Numbered from the stretch's first letter, positions 22,918 through 29,255 are shown. The stretch: DNA of 64,000 nucleotides from Mesorhizobium sp. (GCA_004017535.1 SAJS01000001.1:930001-994000); one strand, 5' to 3'. Numbers and translations: made by a program. The notes: generated by a model not told the origin, from the letters alone.

Positions 22918-23519
22918 TGGCCTCGACCGCGCTCTCACCGATCTCGGCGAAAGCCATCCATATTTGCGTGGACATGCAGCAGATGTTCACGCCGCCGTGG
23001 CCATGGGCGGTCGATTGGCTGCCCGTGATCCTGCCACAAGTTCAGAGGCTGGTGCGCAAGCGACCCGAAGCCACGATCTTCACCAGGTTCATACCCGCGC
23101 GAAATCCGGGCGAGGGCCACGGCCAATGGAAACAATATTATGAGCATTGGGCGGACATGACGATCGCAAGGGCCGGCAAGGAGGCGGTCGATCTCCTGCC
23201 GGAGCTTGCCGTCCATATCCCGCCGGCGCGTGTGTTCGATAAGCCGATCTATTCACCGTGGCTGAGCGGCGAACTGGCTGGTGTGCTTCAGGCCGAAGGC
23301 GTCGAGGAAGTCATCGTCAGCGGCGGTGAGGCCGATATGTGCGTTTTGGCGACCCTGCTCGGCTCCATCGATCTGGGCTATCGAACGATCCTCGCGGAGG
23401 ACGCCATTTGCAGCGCGTCCGATGAGGCCTATGAGAACATCCTGAAGCTCTTCACCAAGCGGTACTCCCACCATGTCGAGGTCGCGCCGGTGGAGGCAAT
23501 TCTTGAATGCTGGCGATAG
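22917..23519 (+). CDS. Isochorismatase-family cysteine hydrolase, 200 aa
   Basis: The cysteine-hydrolase triad is visible: Asp19 in HICVDMQQMF, Lys109 in VFDKPIYSPW and Cys142 in GGEADMCVLATLL with its preceding cis-peptide region VSGGE. The family includes nicotinamidase, isochorismatase and N-carbamoylsarcosine amidase; no metal-binding DxH motif typical of nicotinamidase is obvious. Length is normal. It is coupled to the 71-aa gene upstream and ends before a strong hairpin. The substrate is uncertain. Confidence 0.85.
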   Translation: MASTALSPISAKAIHICVDMQQMFTPPWPWAVDWLPVILPQVQRLVRKRPEATIFTRFIPARNPGEGHGQWKQYYEHWADMTIARAGKEAVDLLPELAVHIPPARVFDKPIYSPWLSGELAGVLQAEGVEEVIVSGGEADMCVLATLLGSIDLGYRTILAEDAICSASDEAYENILKLFTKRYSHHVEVAPVEAILECWR

Positions 23520-23649
23520 CGCAGAGGCGGCGCCCCCGACCAGCAGACTGCTTTTCGTTCGGAACAACTCGCAACTTTCCCAGTTCGGTCGGCGCGGCGC
23601 GCGTTCTGCGTCCCGAATGCGCCGTCTTGGGCGTCAGGCGTCCTATCGA

Positions 23650-23687
23650 AAGGCTCGCCCGTTCACCCCCCTTTGCGGGCGAGCCTT
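23650..23687 (+). terminator. Hairpin terminator after the isochorismatase gene
   Basis: AAGGCTCGCCCG (23650-23661) pairs perfectly with CGGGCGAGCCTT (23676-23687), 12 bp, with a 14-nt loop. The TT end is followed by CCG, so the T-run is poor, but stem strength and position fit a terminator. Confidence 0.6.
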
Positions 23688-23770
23688 CCGTCGGTCCAAG
23701 ATTTGCGGGTCGTGGCGTCGTTTGCGTCGGGTCCTGAGTTTAACAGCTGATCGAAAGAAGTAGTTCAGGC

Positions 23771-23795
23771 GGAACGAAAGCGAGATCCAGGAATT
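23771..23795 (+). promoter_or_regulatory. Possible EcfG/RpoE2-type promoter, weak -10
   Basis: GGAAC at 23771-23775 and AATT at 23792-23795: spacing GGAAC-N18-TT is kept but the -10 is poor. It is 37 nt upstream of the 25-aa gene. Confidence 0.4.
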
Positions 23796-23832
23796 AAATA
23801 CAAGAATTCGACACTACTTATAGGAGGACGAA

Positions 23833-23910
23833 ATGGGACGAGGTATTCTGCTCTGGCTGCTCGGCGTTCCAATTCCGATCATCATCCTTTTGATGCTTTT
23901 TGCGCGTTAG
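23833..23910 (+). CDS. Membrane microprotein, 25 aa
   Basis: Codes MGRGILLWLLGVPIPIIILL plus MLFAR. A strong AGGAGG (23822-23827) precedes the ATG, and the next gene starts 9 nt after the stop. Nearly the whole peptide is one membrane helix with a PIP kink. I recall very similar 25-residue MGRGI-WLLGVPIPI peptides in many proteobacteria, usually unannotated. Probably a small membrane modulator; function unknown. Confidence 0.7.
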   Translation: MGRGILLWLLGVPIPIIILLMLFAR

Positions 23911-23919
23911 GAGCCGACG

Positions 23920-24855
23920 ATGAGCTTTTCCACGGCCGACGAACCCGCAACGATTGAGACATCATCCTCCGCCGTAAATTGGGGGCCGATCGTGGCCGGC
24001 GCTTTTGCGGCAGCCACCTTGACCGTCATCCTCATGCTTGTCGGTTCCGGGCTCGGTTTGGCGATGATGTCGCCATGGGGTAGCCCTTCCCTGACGACAT
24101 TTGCGGTGTCGACCGCGGTCTGGCTCGTTATCGTGCAATGGCTGTCATCTGCGTTGGGCGGCTATGTCGCCGGGCGGCTTCGCACGAAGTGGGTCAACGT
24201 GCACACCGACGAGGTGTATTTCCGCGACACCGCGCATGGATTCCTGGCCTGGGCCCTGGCCACGCTGCTGGTGGCTACGGTCCTCGGCTCGGCGGTCTCC
24301 GGAATTGCCGGGACGGGCGCCCAGGCGACGACTGGTTTGCTGAGCGGCGCGGCCGCAGGTGCGGCTTCGCAGGCTTCTTCGGCGCAAACTCCGTCCGCTA
24401 ACGATCTCGCCGGCTACTTCGTGGACGCGCTCTTCCGGCCGGCCGGCAACACGGCCGCGCCTACAGCGGCCGCAACGCCTCAAAACAACGCGGACGCTGC
24501 GGCGCAGGCCGCACGCATACTGACAATCAGCGCTGCGAACGGCGAAATGAGCGCGGATGACAAGGCGTATCTTGCCCAACTCGTGGCATCCCGCACGGGC
24601 CTTCCCCAGGCTGAGGCGCAGAAGCGGGTCGACGAGGTCCTGGCGCGGATCGAGGACGCCAAGAACAAAGCCAAGGCAGCCGCCGACAAGGCCCGCAAGG
24701 CGAGCGCCACCGCTGCGCTGGTCGGCGCGCTGTCGCTGGTGATTGGCGCGTTCATCGCTGCAGTCGCGGCAGCTCTAGGCGGCAGGCAAAGAGACGAAGA
24801 CGAGGCGGGCTATTTGCGCAGCGACTCCCGGACGGTTACGACCGCCGTCCGCTAA
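23920..24855 (+). CDS. PhnA-like integral membrane protein, 311 aa
   Basis: Contains an N-terminal membrane segment (GPIVAGAFAAATLTVILMLV), further helices (TTFAVSTAVWLVIVQWLSSA and GFLAWALATLLVATVLGSAV), a long Ala/Gln-rich soluble linker with a helical section (EAQKRVDEVLARIEDAKNKA), and a final helix (ATAALVGALSLVIGAFIAAV). Rhizobial relatives are usually labelled 'PhnA-like protein', although nothing indicates phosphonate metabolism. GGAG precedes the ATG at 23920, 9 nt after the microprotein stop. Its stop codon falls in a RIME-like repeat. Confidence 0.8.
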   Translation: MSFSTADEPATIETSSSAVNWGPIVAGAFAAATLTVILMLVGSGLGLAMMSPWGSPSLTTFAVSTAVWLVIVQWLSSALGGYVAGRLRTKWVNVHTDEVYFRDTAHGFLAWALATLLVATVLGSAVSGIAGTGAQATTGLLSGAAAGAASQASSAQTPSANDLAGYFVDALFRPAGNTAAPTAAATPQNNADAAAQAARILTISAANGEMSADDKAYLAQLVASRTGLPQAEAQKRVDEVLARIEDAKNKAKAAADKARKASATAALVGALSLVIGAFIAAVAAALGGRQRDEDEAGYLRSDSRTVTTAVR

Positions 24856-24952
24856 AGCATGTCTCCCGAAAGTGGTGGCCGGTTTCGGGATATGCGTAGA
24901 ATCAAAGACCTAAAGCGCATGGAGCGAATCCGAAGGATCGCGCCGCGCTTTT
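24853..24952. repeat. RIME-like intergenic mosaic repeat, copy 1
   Basis: Starts TAAAGCATGTCTCCCGAAAG and contains CCCGAAA...TTTCGGG and AAGCGC...GCGCTT inverted repeats. It is clearly related to the copy at 27376-27480 (shared AAGCATGTCTCCCGAAAGTG and AAAGCGCATGGAGCGA blocks). Its first bases overlap the TAA stop of the PhnA-like gene. Such palindromic mosaic elements are typical of rhizobial chromosomes. Confidence 0.75.
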
Positions 24953-24991
24953 AAAGTGGTTCTCCGTTTCACGGAAACGGAGAACCACTTT
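24953..24991. terminator. Perfect 18-bp hairpin, probable bidirectional terminator
   Basis: Left arm 24953-24970 (AAAGTGGTTCTCCGTTTC) pairs perfectly with right arm 24974-24991 across a 3-nt loop. A-run and T-run flank the stem, so it could terminate both the PhnA-like unit and the convergent HWE kinase operon. Confidence 0.65.
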
Positions 24992-25028
24992 ATCTCTTCG
25001 TCTTGTCGCAATTTCCCGGGCAAGCCGC

Positions 25029-26117
25029 TCACACTTTTTCTGGAATTGCTCTAATGGCGCGAAGCGGGACAGCAGCCGTGAAATTGAGACCGCTCGGAGC
25101 GAACCGCAACTCCACCGTCGCTCCGAGCTCGTAAGGCAAGGTCCGCTCGAGCACCTCGAATCCGAAACCGCGCAGTGCGGTCTGCTTCAAATCGTCAACA
25201 CCGCTCTCTGCCCACACAAAACGGAGCAGATCCTCCTCCAAGCGCCATTTGATGTCGATGCGGCCAGTGCGGCTCGAGCTTGCAAGCGCCCCGTATTTCA
25301 ACGCGTTCGTTGCCAGTTCGTGGATGGCCAAGCCCATCGTCTCGGCAGCCTTGGGGGCGAGTGCCAATGGCGGCCCCTCGATCGTCAGGTTATCGCCCTC
25401 GCGGCCCCCGGCGGCGCGCAATTCCTCGGCGACGATCGATGCCAGGTTGATCTCGATCGACGGATGGCGTGTGATCGCCGCCTGCACCCGGGCGAAAGCG
25501 TTGATGCGACCTTCCAGGTGAGCCGCGGCTTCGTCCAGGGATTCGCTTTTCTCCATCGTACGCCGTACGATCGATCGGATCACGGCCAGCGTGTTGCGCA
25601 TATGATGCTGCAATTCGGCGAAGCGAGCCTGCTGCTGTTCCTCGGCTTGCTTCTCGCGCGTGATGTCCTGGCCGACGCCACCGATATGGGCGACCTTTCC
25701 AGCCTCATCGCGCATCGGAAAGCCGGAATCGCGCAGCCAGCGTATCTCGTTGTCGGCCGGCCGGCAGATGCGGTATTGAAAGGTTGCGCCTTCGCCGTCG
25801 CGTATGCGCGCGATCTGGCCCAGCACATGCTCGCGATCCTCGGGCACGACAAGGTCGATCCAGGTGGCGAAGTTGTCGCCAGCCAGGGCCTGTTCACGAC
25901 TCATCCCGTAAATCGCCTCGAAGACTGGCGTCAGGTATTCCCACTGCAGCGTGTCGGCATTGCGGGCCCAGAGCACGTCCGAGGCGGCTTCGGCGAAGTC
26001 CCGCAGGGTCTCGTCGCTCTCACGCAGCCGGGCTTCGGCACGCGCATGCCCGCGCAAGGCCGTCTTGACATCTGCCAGACCGGGTTCAAGCGGCTTGTTG
26101 GGCGGGCCCTTGGACAT
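25029..26117 (-). CDS. PAS-HWE histidine kinase, 362 aa
   Basis: Residues about 38-155 form a PAS/PAC sensor domain (ASDVLWARNADTLQWEYLTP and HIGGVGQDITREKQAEEQ). The HWE kinase core follows: H-box LQHHMRNTLAVI, N-box AIHELATNALKYGAL with the family His, and FVWAESG as the W-x-E motif. No membrane segment, so it is a cytoplasmic sensor. The ATG at 26117 overlaps the stop of the Crp/Fnr gene by one base, showing coupled translation. HWE kinases feed FAT GUY receivers and PhyR in the general stress response; the receiver at 26969 is divergent and a likely partner. Confidence 0.9.
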   Translation of the reverse strand: MSKGPPNKPLEPGLADVKTALRGHARAEARLRESDETLRDFAEAASDVLWARNADTLQWEYLTPVFEAIYGMSREQALAGDNFATWIDLVVPEDREHVLGQIARIRDGEGATFQYRICRPADNEIRWLRDSGFPMRDEAGKVAHIGGVGQDITREKQAEEQQQARFAELQHHMRNTLAVIRSIVRRTMEKSESLDEAAAHLEGRINAFARVQAAITRHPSIEINLASIVAEELRAAGGREGDNLTIEGPPLALAPKAAETMGLAIHELATNALKYGALASSSRTGRIDIKWRLEEDLLRFVWAESGVDDLKQTALRGFGFEVLERTLPYELGATVELRFAPSGLNFTAAVPLRAIRAIPEKV

Positions 26118-26860
26118 CACTCCTCGTTGGCATCGAGATGCCTGCCTTCGCGATCGAGATGCAGATAATTGGGATTGAACAGCGCGACATCCTGCAGTGC
26201 CTGGAGGTTGGGAATGGTCAGCGTCCTGTCCTTCAGCACAATGAGGTTCGAGGCGCGCAGCTCCTGCAGCGTACGATTAACGTGAACCGTCGACATGCCC
26301 AGCGTCTCGCCCAGTTCCGTCTGCGTCAACGGGAATTCGCAACTGCTGTCGCTTGTGCACCCGGCGGCCTCCAGCCGGATGAACAGCTCGCACAACAGAT
26401 GCGCCATCCGCTCGAGCGCATCGCGCTGGCCGAGGTTGACCGTCCACTCGCGCTGGATCGCCGCCGCGACCAGCGATTCCCACCACAGAGCCTGAGTAAT
26501 GCGCGGATGTCCGATCATCATCTCGTCGAAGGCGGCGCGCGAAATTTCCGAGACCGAGACTGGCGTGATGGCGCCGATGGAGTGGTCCATTTCTTTCAGG
26601 ATGAAGACGTTGAGGTCACAAAGATCGCCGGGGAGGAAGAAAGCAATGATTTGCCGCCGCCCGTCTTCGAGGGTCTTATAGCGGCAGGCCCAGCCCTCGT
26701 TGATCAGGTTGATGAACTCAGGTTTCTCGCCTTCGTGGATGATGTCTTCGCGCGCGGCGAAGCGCCGGACGCGTTGCGCCGCAATTCTGACCAGCATCTC
26801 CTTGTCGGCCTGCGAAAGCCGCGTGAATTTCTCAAGCTTGCGGATCAGAGGTCGCCTCAT
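26117..26860 (-). CDS. Crp/Fnr-family transcription regulator, 247 aa
   Basis: Residues about 10-135 are a cyclic-nucleotide-binding-type jelly roll (FAAREDIIHEGEKPEFINLI, then GRRQIIAFFLPGDLCDL). A winged HTH of the Crp type follows, with LTQTELGETLGMSTVHVNRT as helix-turn-helix and LIVLKDRTLTIPN as wing. There is no N-terminal Fnr-like Cys cluster, so the effector is unknown. AGAGGA precedes ATG 26860. Its TGA overlaps the start of the HWE kinase. A CTTAC-N4-GTTAA inverted repeat lies 46 nt upstream, consistent with autoregulation. Confidence 0.9.
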   Translation of the reverse strand: MRRPLIRKLEKFTRLSQADKEMLVRIAAQRVRRFAAREDIIHEGEKPEFINLINEGWACRYKTLEDGRRQIIAFFLPGDLCDLNVFILKEMDHSIGAITPVSVSEISRAAFDEMMIGHPRITQALWWESLVAAAIQREWTVNLGQRDALERMAHLLCELFIRLEAAGCTSDSSCEFPLTQTELGETLGMSTVHVNRTLQELRASNLIVLKDRTLTIPNLQALQDVALFNPNYLHLDREGRHLDANEE

Positions 26861-26905
26861 CCCAGTCCTCTTTCCCCGTGATACACACAATGATGCGACG
26901 GCGAC

Positions 26906-26919
26906 CTTACCTATGTTAA
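26906..26919. promoter_or_regulatory. TTAAC-N4-GTTAA-type inverted repeat (site 2), Crp/Fnr-receiver intergenic
   Basis: CTTAC-CTAT-GTTAA in the 108-bp gap between the divergent Crp/Fnr and receiver genes, roughly centred (53-56 nt from either start). A likely shared operator for the Crp/Fnr protein. Confidence 0.5.
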
Positions 26920-26968
26920 TGTCGGACCGCGTAAGACGGTCCAAATGACTCCCCTCGGGAGGCTTGCC

Positions 26969-27358
26969 ATGAACGAGAAATTCGCCGGCGCTCGTGTTCT
27001 GGTCATGGAAGACGAGTATTTTCTGGCTGAGGATATCACAAAAGCCCTCTTGGGGCTCGGGCTGACGGTCGTCGGTCCCTTCGCGACCCGTGACAAGGCC
27101 TTGAACTCCCTTGACCTGGATTGCGTCGACGCCGCCATACTTGATCTCGATCTGGCCGGTGGCATCGACTTTGCCGTGGCGGACGCGCTGCTGGAAAGGC
27201 GGCTTCCGTTTGTGTTCGCCACCGGCTATGACGCCGCTGCCATCCCCCCACGCTTTGCTGAGATTCGCAGGTTCGAAAAACCTTGCGACGCAACGGAACT
27301 GGCGCACCACATTGTGGACATGACGCGCGAGTCGCTGCCGATCCCTTGCGATCGATAA
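26969..27358 (+). CDS. FAT GUY-family single-domain response regulator, 129 aa
   Basis: Receiver-only protein with the exact FATGYD motif (LPFVFATGYDAAAIP), which defines the alphaproteobacterial FAT GUY family. Acidic pair in LVMEDEYFLA, phospho-acceptor Asp in AAILDLDLAG, Lys in RRFEKPCD. GGGAGG precedes ATG 26969. It is divergent from the Crp/Fnr-HWE kinase pair with a candidate shared operator. FAT GUY receivers act with HWE/HisKA2 kinases in stress signalling, so a phosphorelay with the kinase at 25029 is inferred. Confidence 0.92.
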   Translation: MNEKFAGARVLVMEDEYFLAEDITKALLGLGLTVVGPFATRDKALNSLDLDCVDAAILDLDLAGGIDFAVADALLERRLPFVFATGYDAAAIPPRFAEIRRFEKPCDATELAHHIVDMTRESLPIPCDR

Positions 27359-27375
27359 TGGGTTTGGTGCCGGAC

Positions 27376-27480
27376 TAAAGCATGTCTCCCGAAAGTGGGA
27401 CCCGGTTTCGGGATAAAGACATGCGTAAGATCAAAACCCAAAGCGCATGGAGCGATCTGAAAGATCGCGACGCGCTTTAG
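27376..27480. repeat. RIME-like intergenic mosaic repeat, copy 2
   Basis: Begins TAAAGCATGTCTCCCGAAAG 18 nt after the receiver gene stop and ends GACGCGCTTTAG. It is more complete than copy 1, including AAGACATGCG. Internal inverted repeats can form two stem-loops. Confidence 0.75.
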
Positions 27481-27544
27481 ATGGGCGTCAAATCGAAGCT
27501 CACGGCATGACCATGCCTGACGGCCGATCGCGCGATCATGTTGC

Positions 27545-27694
27545 TCAATTGCGGGGTCTCGACCGAGCATCCGGCATGACGGTCAAGATGGCCCTCGTGG
27601 CCGCTGCGACCGACACCGGCGTGCGCTGCGAGGAACGCGTTTCCATGTAGTGTTCGATAAGCTCGTTCAGCCGCACAGGATGATATTTGATCAC
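27545..27694 (-). CDS. Small protein with GTG start, 49 aa
   Basis: GTG at 27694 is preceded by GGGAGG with 7-nt spacing. The product starts MIKYHPVRLNELIEHYMETR and ends VMPDARSRPRN; soluble, with one clear amphipathic helix. The open frame continues far upstream (to 27892) but without a ribosome site and through a hairpin. A TTAACCCATG half-match to the Crp/Fnr-like repeat is about 78 nt upstream. No family recognised. Confidence 0.55.
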   Translation of the reverse strand: MIKYHPVRLNELIEHYMETRSSQRTPVSVAAATRAILTVMPDARSRPRN

Positions 27695-27765
27695 GCCGCA
27701 ACCTCCCTTAGCCGCGCTTTTGTTATGTTTGCATTTGATAATTGCGCCCTGCCTCGGGCCACGCA

Positions 27766-27779
27766 TTAACCCATGCGAG
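27766..27779. promoter_or_regulatory. Partial TTAAC-N4 repeat (site 3)
   Basis: TTAAC-CCAT followed by GCGAG: the left arm and centre match site 1 but the right arm is lost. Upstream of the 49-aa gene. Confidence 0.25.
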
Positions 27780-27833
27780 GGAGGCGGAAATTCTTTGGAA
27801 GCTTGGGCGCGGTCAAGACCCCGATCGCAAAAA

Positions 27834-27870
27834 GGGCCCGCCTCGCCTGGGGGTAGAGTTAGGCGGGCCC
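27834..27870 (-). terminator. Orphan hairpin with minus-strand T-run
   Basis: GGGCCCGCCT (27834-27843) pairs perfectly with AGGCGGGCCC (27861-27870). Read on the minus strand it is followed by TTTTT, the form of a rho-independent terminator. No minus-strand gene precedes it, so an untranslated RNA or a leader is possible. Confidence 0.5.
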
Positions 27871-27942
27871 TCCGGCTCTCTTCGGTTGCCACCGTCTTGT
27901 ATAGCCAGGGCCGAAATTTATCCGAGCCCGGAAAGAGTCGCT

Positions 27943-27956
27943 TTAACCTACGTTAT
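27943..27956. promoter_or_regulatory. TTAAC-N4-GTTAA-type inverted repeat (site 4)
   Basis: TTAAC-CTAC-GTTAT, about 117 nt upstream of the 71-aa gene at 28067. One mismatch in the right arm. Confidence 0.45.
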
Positions 27957-28066
27957 TGTCGGGGGCCTGAGCCGGGCGCAGATATCTTCAGCGTCACCCG
28001 GCGGACCCGGTTGAGTGGCGCCTGGGGTCGCCCGCGAGGCGCTCAGCCAAGCAACAAGAGAACAAA

Positions 28067-28282
28067 ATGGTCTCCGCTGCCAATGGCTATGACTTTTCCG
28101 ATATCAAGGCTGTTGCGCGCGAGCTCGTGCAGTCCGATCCGTCCGTGCCGATAGAAGACATAGTCCGCTCGCTTTACGAAGATCTCTACGAAGGCGAACC
28201 CTGCCCGCCGGCGTTGATTGAAGCCGTCAAACAAGCGTTGCAGCACCCGGCCTGTGGGCAAACAGGCGCAGGCGGTACCTGA
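28067..28282 (+). CDS. Small acidic protein, 71 aa
   Basis: Reads MVSAANGYDFSDIKAVAREL and continues as an acidic helical protein with EDIVRSLYEDLYEGEPCPPA in the middle. The start at 28067 has AAGAGAA upstream. No membrane segment or known domain. The upstream TTAAC-N4-GTTAT repeat suggests Crp/Fnr control; no GGAAC-type promoter was seen. Confidence 0.6.
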   Translation: MVSAANGYDFSDIKAVARELVQSDPSVPIEDIVRSLYEDLYEGEPCPPALIEAVKQALQHPACGQTGAGGT

Positions 28283-28393
28283 TGTGCGCCGCCATTAAGA
28301 TTTCCCGAGGGCGAGCCATATTGTTGTCCGCTCCGAGCTGCATCGGCCGCTGAGAGTTGTCATGGCAGTGCTGGAGCGGTTTGTCGGCTGAAG

Positions 28394-28418
28394 GGAACAA
28401 GCGGCTTCCCCCGGTGTT
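28394..28418 (+). promoter_or_regulatory. EcfG/RpoE2-type promoter directly before the 75-aa gene
   Basis: GGAAC at 28394-28398, 16-nt spacer, TGTT at 28415-28418. The start codon at 28426 is only 7 nt after the -10, so the transcript may begin at the ATG. Confidence 0.6.
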
Positions 28419-28425
28419 CGGCATC

Positions 28426-28653
28426 ATGGATGATCTGCGCTCGCATCGCATCCAGCTCGACCTGGAACGTCTTCTCCAAACCCGCCGACGCGCGGAGCGT
28501 CTGGTCGGCGAAACCGGTTCGGCTATCGCCAGAAGTCGGATTTTGCTGCGGCAGTCCCGACTGTTGCTGGCCAAGATCGGGCGGGACAGAAGCCTTGATC
28601 CGCCTTGGCGAAATGCTCAAGGCGCCCGGCCAGAAGCGCGCAGCCAGAAATAG
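28426..28653 (+). CDS. Small basic helical protein, possibly leaderless, 75 aa
   Basis: MDDLRSHRIQLDLERLLQTR continues as an Arg/Leu-rich helix (GSAIARSRILLRQSRLLLAK), then a polar tail. The predicted transcription start coincides with the ATG at 28426, and there is no ribosome site, so leaderless translation is likely if the promoter is real. It ends two bases before the convergent DUF982 gene stop. No family recognised. Confidence 0.55.
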   Translation: MDDLRSHRIQLDLERLLQTRRRAERLVGETGSAIARSRILLRQSRLLLAKIGRDRSLDPPWRNAQGARPEARSQK

Positions 28654-28655
28654 CG

Positions 28656-28940
28656 TCAGGCTTGGTCGCCCACGAAAATCCTGGCGTCCTTTGCGGCGTC
28701 TACGAAAGCCTGGCGCGCCACGCGTGGCGGCTTCTCGTCCCGCAGCACCGCAAGGCACGCCCTGATGGCGTGATGACGGGCGCGGGAGTTGGGCTTCGGC
28801 CAGGTATGCAGAAGGACGTCGGCCGCATCCAGCACAGTGACCACCACCCGATCACGATCGATCCGGCCGGGCTGCACGATAACCGGTTTGCGAAAACGTT
28901 TGATGCGTTTTGGGCGCATGATCGCTTTGCCGCTCACCAT
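28656..28940 (-). CDS. DUF982 family protein, 94 aa
   Basis: The core RVVVTVLDAADVLLHTWPKP and HHAIRACLAVLRDEKPPRVA, followed by ARQAFVDAAKDA, matches DUF982, a small rhizobial family of unknown function. The N-terminal 22 residues are basic. ATG 28940 is chosen; an in-frame ATG at 28919 is possible, and neither has a strong ribosome site. Two Crp/Fnr-like inverted repeats 34 bp apart lie immediately upstream. Confidence 0.75.
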   Translation of the reverse strand: MVSGKAIMRPKRIKRFRKPVIVQPGRIDRDRVVVTVLDAADVLLHTWPKPNSRARHHAIRACLAVLRDEKPPRVARQAFVDAAKDARIFVGDQA

Positions 28941-28977
28941 TCGCCCAAAGAGAAGCGCTCAATCTCCGCCGCCATCA

Positions 28978-28991
28978 ACAACCTATGTTAA
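28978..28991. promoter_or_regulatory. TTAAC-N4-GTTAA-type inverted repeat (site 5)
   Basis: ACAAC-CTAT-GTTAA; centre about 45 nt upstream of the DUF982 start. Confidence 0.45.
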
Positions 28992-29011
28992 GGCAGCGGC
29001 GCAATCATCGT

Positions 29012-29025
29012 GCAACATAGGTTGG
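29012..29025. promoter_or_regulatory. TTAAC-N4-GTTAA-type inverted repeat (site 6)
   Basis: GCAAC-ATAG-GTTGG, the reverse orientation of site 5's core with perfect CAAC/GTTG arms, 34 bp from site 5. Confidence 0.4.
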
Positions 29026-29171
29026 CCTTTGTCCCTCACTTAGGCCAGGCCCGGCCTGCAATCCTGTGTCACGGACGAAAACGCAGGTCGGGCTTCATCC
29101 GTACGGGTCATCGCGAGCGGTCAGCGTGCTCAAGACACCAACGACCGATGTGCGGTCTCCGTTCCGACAGC

Positions 29172-29196
29172 GGAACATTTGATCCTTTCACCGGTT
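29172..29196 (+). promoter_or_regulatory. EcfG/RpoE2-type promoter for the 53-aa membrane protein
   Basis: GGAAC at 29172-29176, 16-nt spacer, GGTT at 29193-29196; 60 nt upstream of the start at 29256. Confidence 0.65.
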
Positions 29197-29255
29197 AGCG
29201 GACGACCGGCGACCCTGCTTGCGGGAGCACAGCCTCGATCCGGGAAGGAAGCTCA

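Larger units (their letters stand above)
23520..23832. other. Intergenic region holding a terminator and a weak promoter
   Basis: This 313-bp gap contains the hairpin terminator at 23650-23687 and a possible EcfG-like promoter at 23771-23795. I see no convincing coding frame in it. Confidence 0.5.
27695..28066. other. Intergenic region with hairpin and Crp/Fnr-like sites
   Basis: This 372-bp gap between the divergent 49-aa and 71-aa genes holds a partial inverted repeat (27766), a strong hairpin with a minus-strand T-run (27834-27870) and a good inverted repeat (27943-27956). The hairpin does not follow any recognised minus-strand gene. Confidence 0.5.

Noticed and set aside
27447-27650. A plus-strand frame covering the end of the RIME-like repeat
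   Set aside because: It begins inside the repeat, lacks a ribosome site and is antisense to the better supported 49-aa gene.
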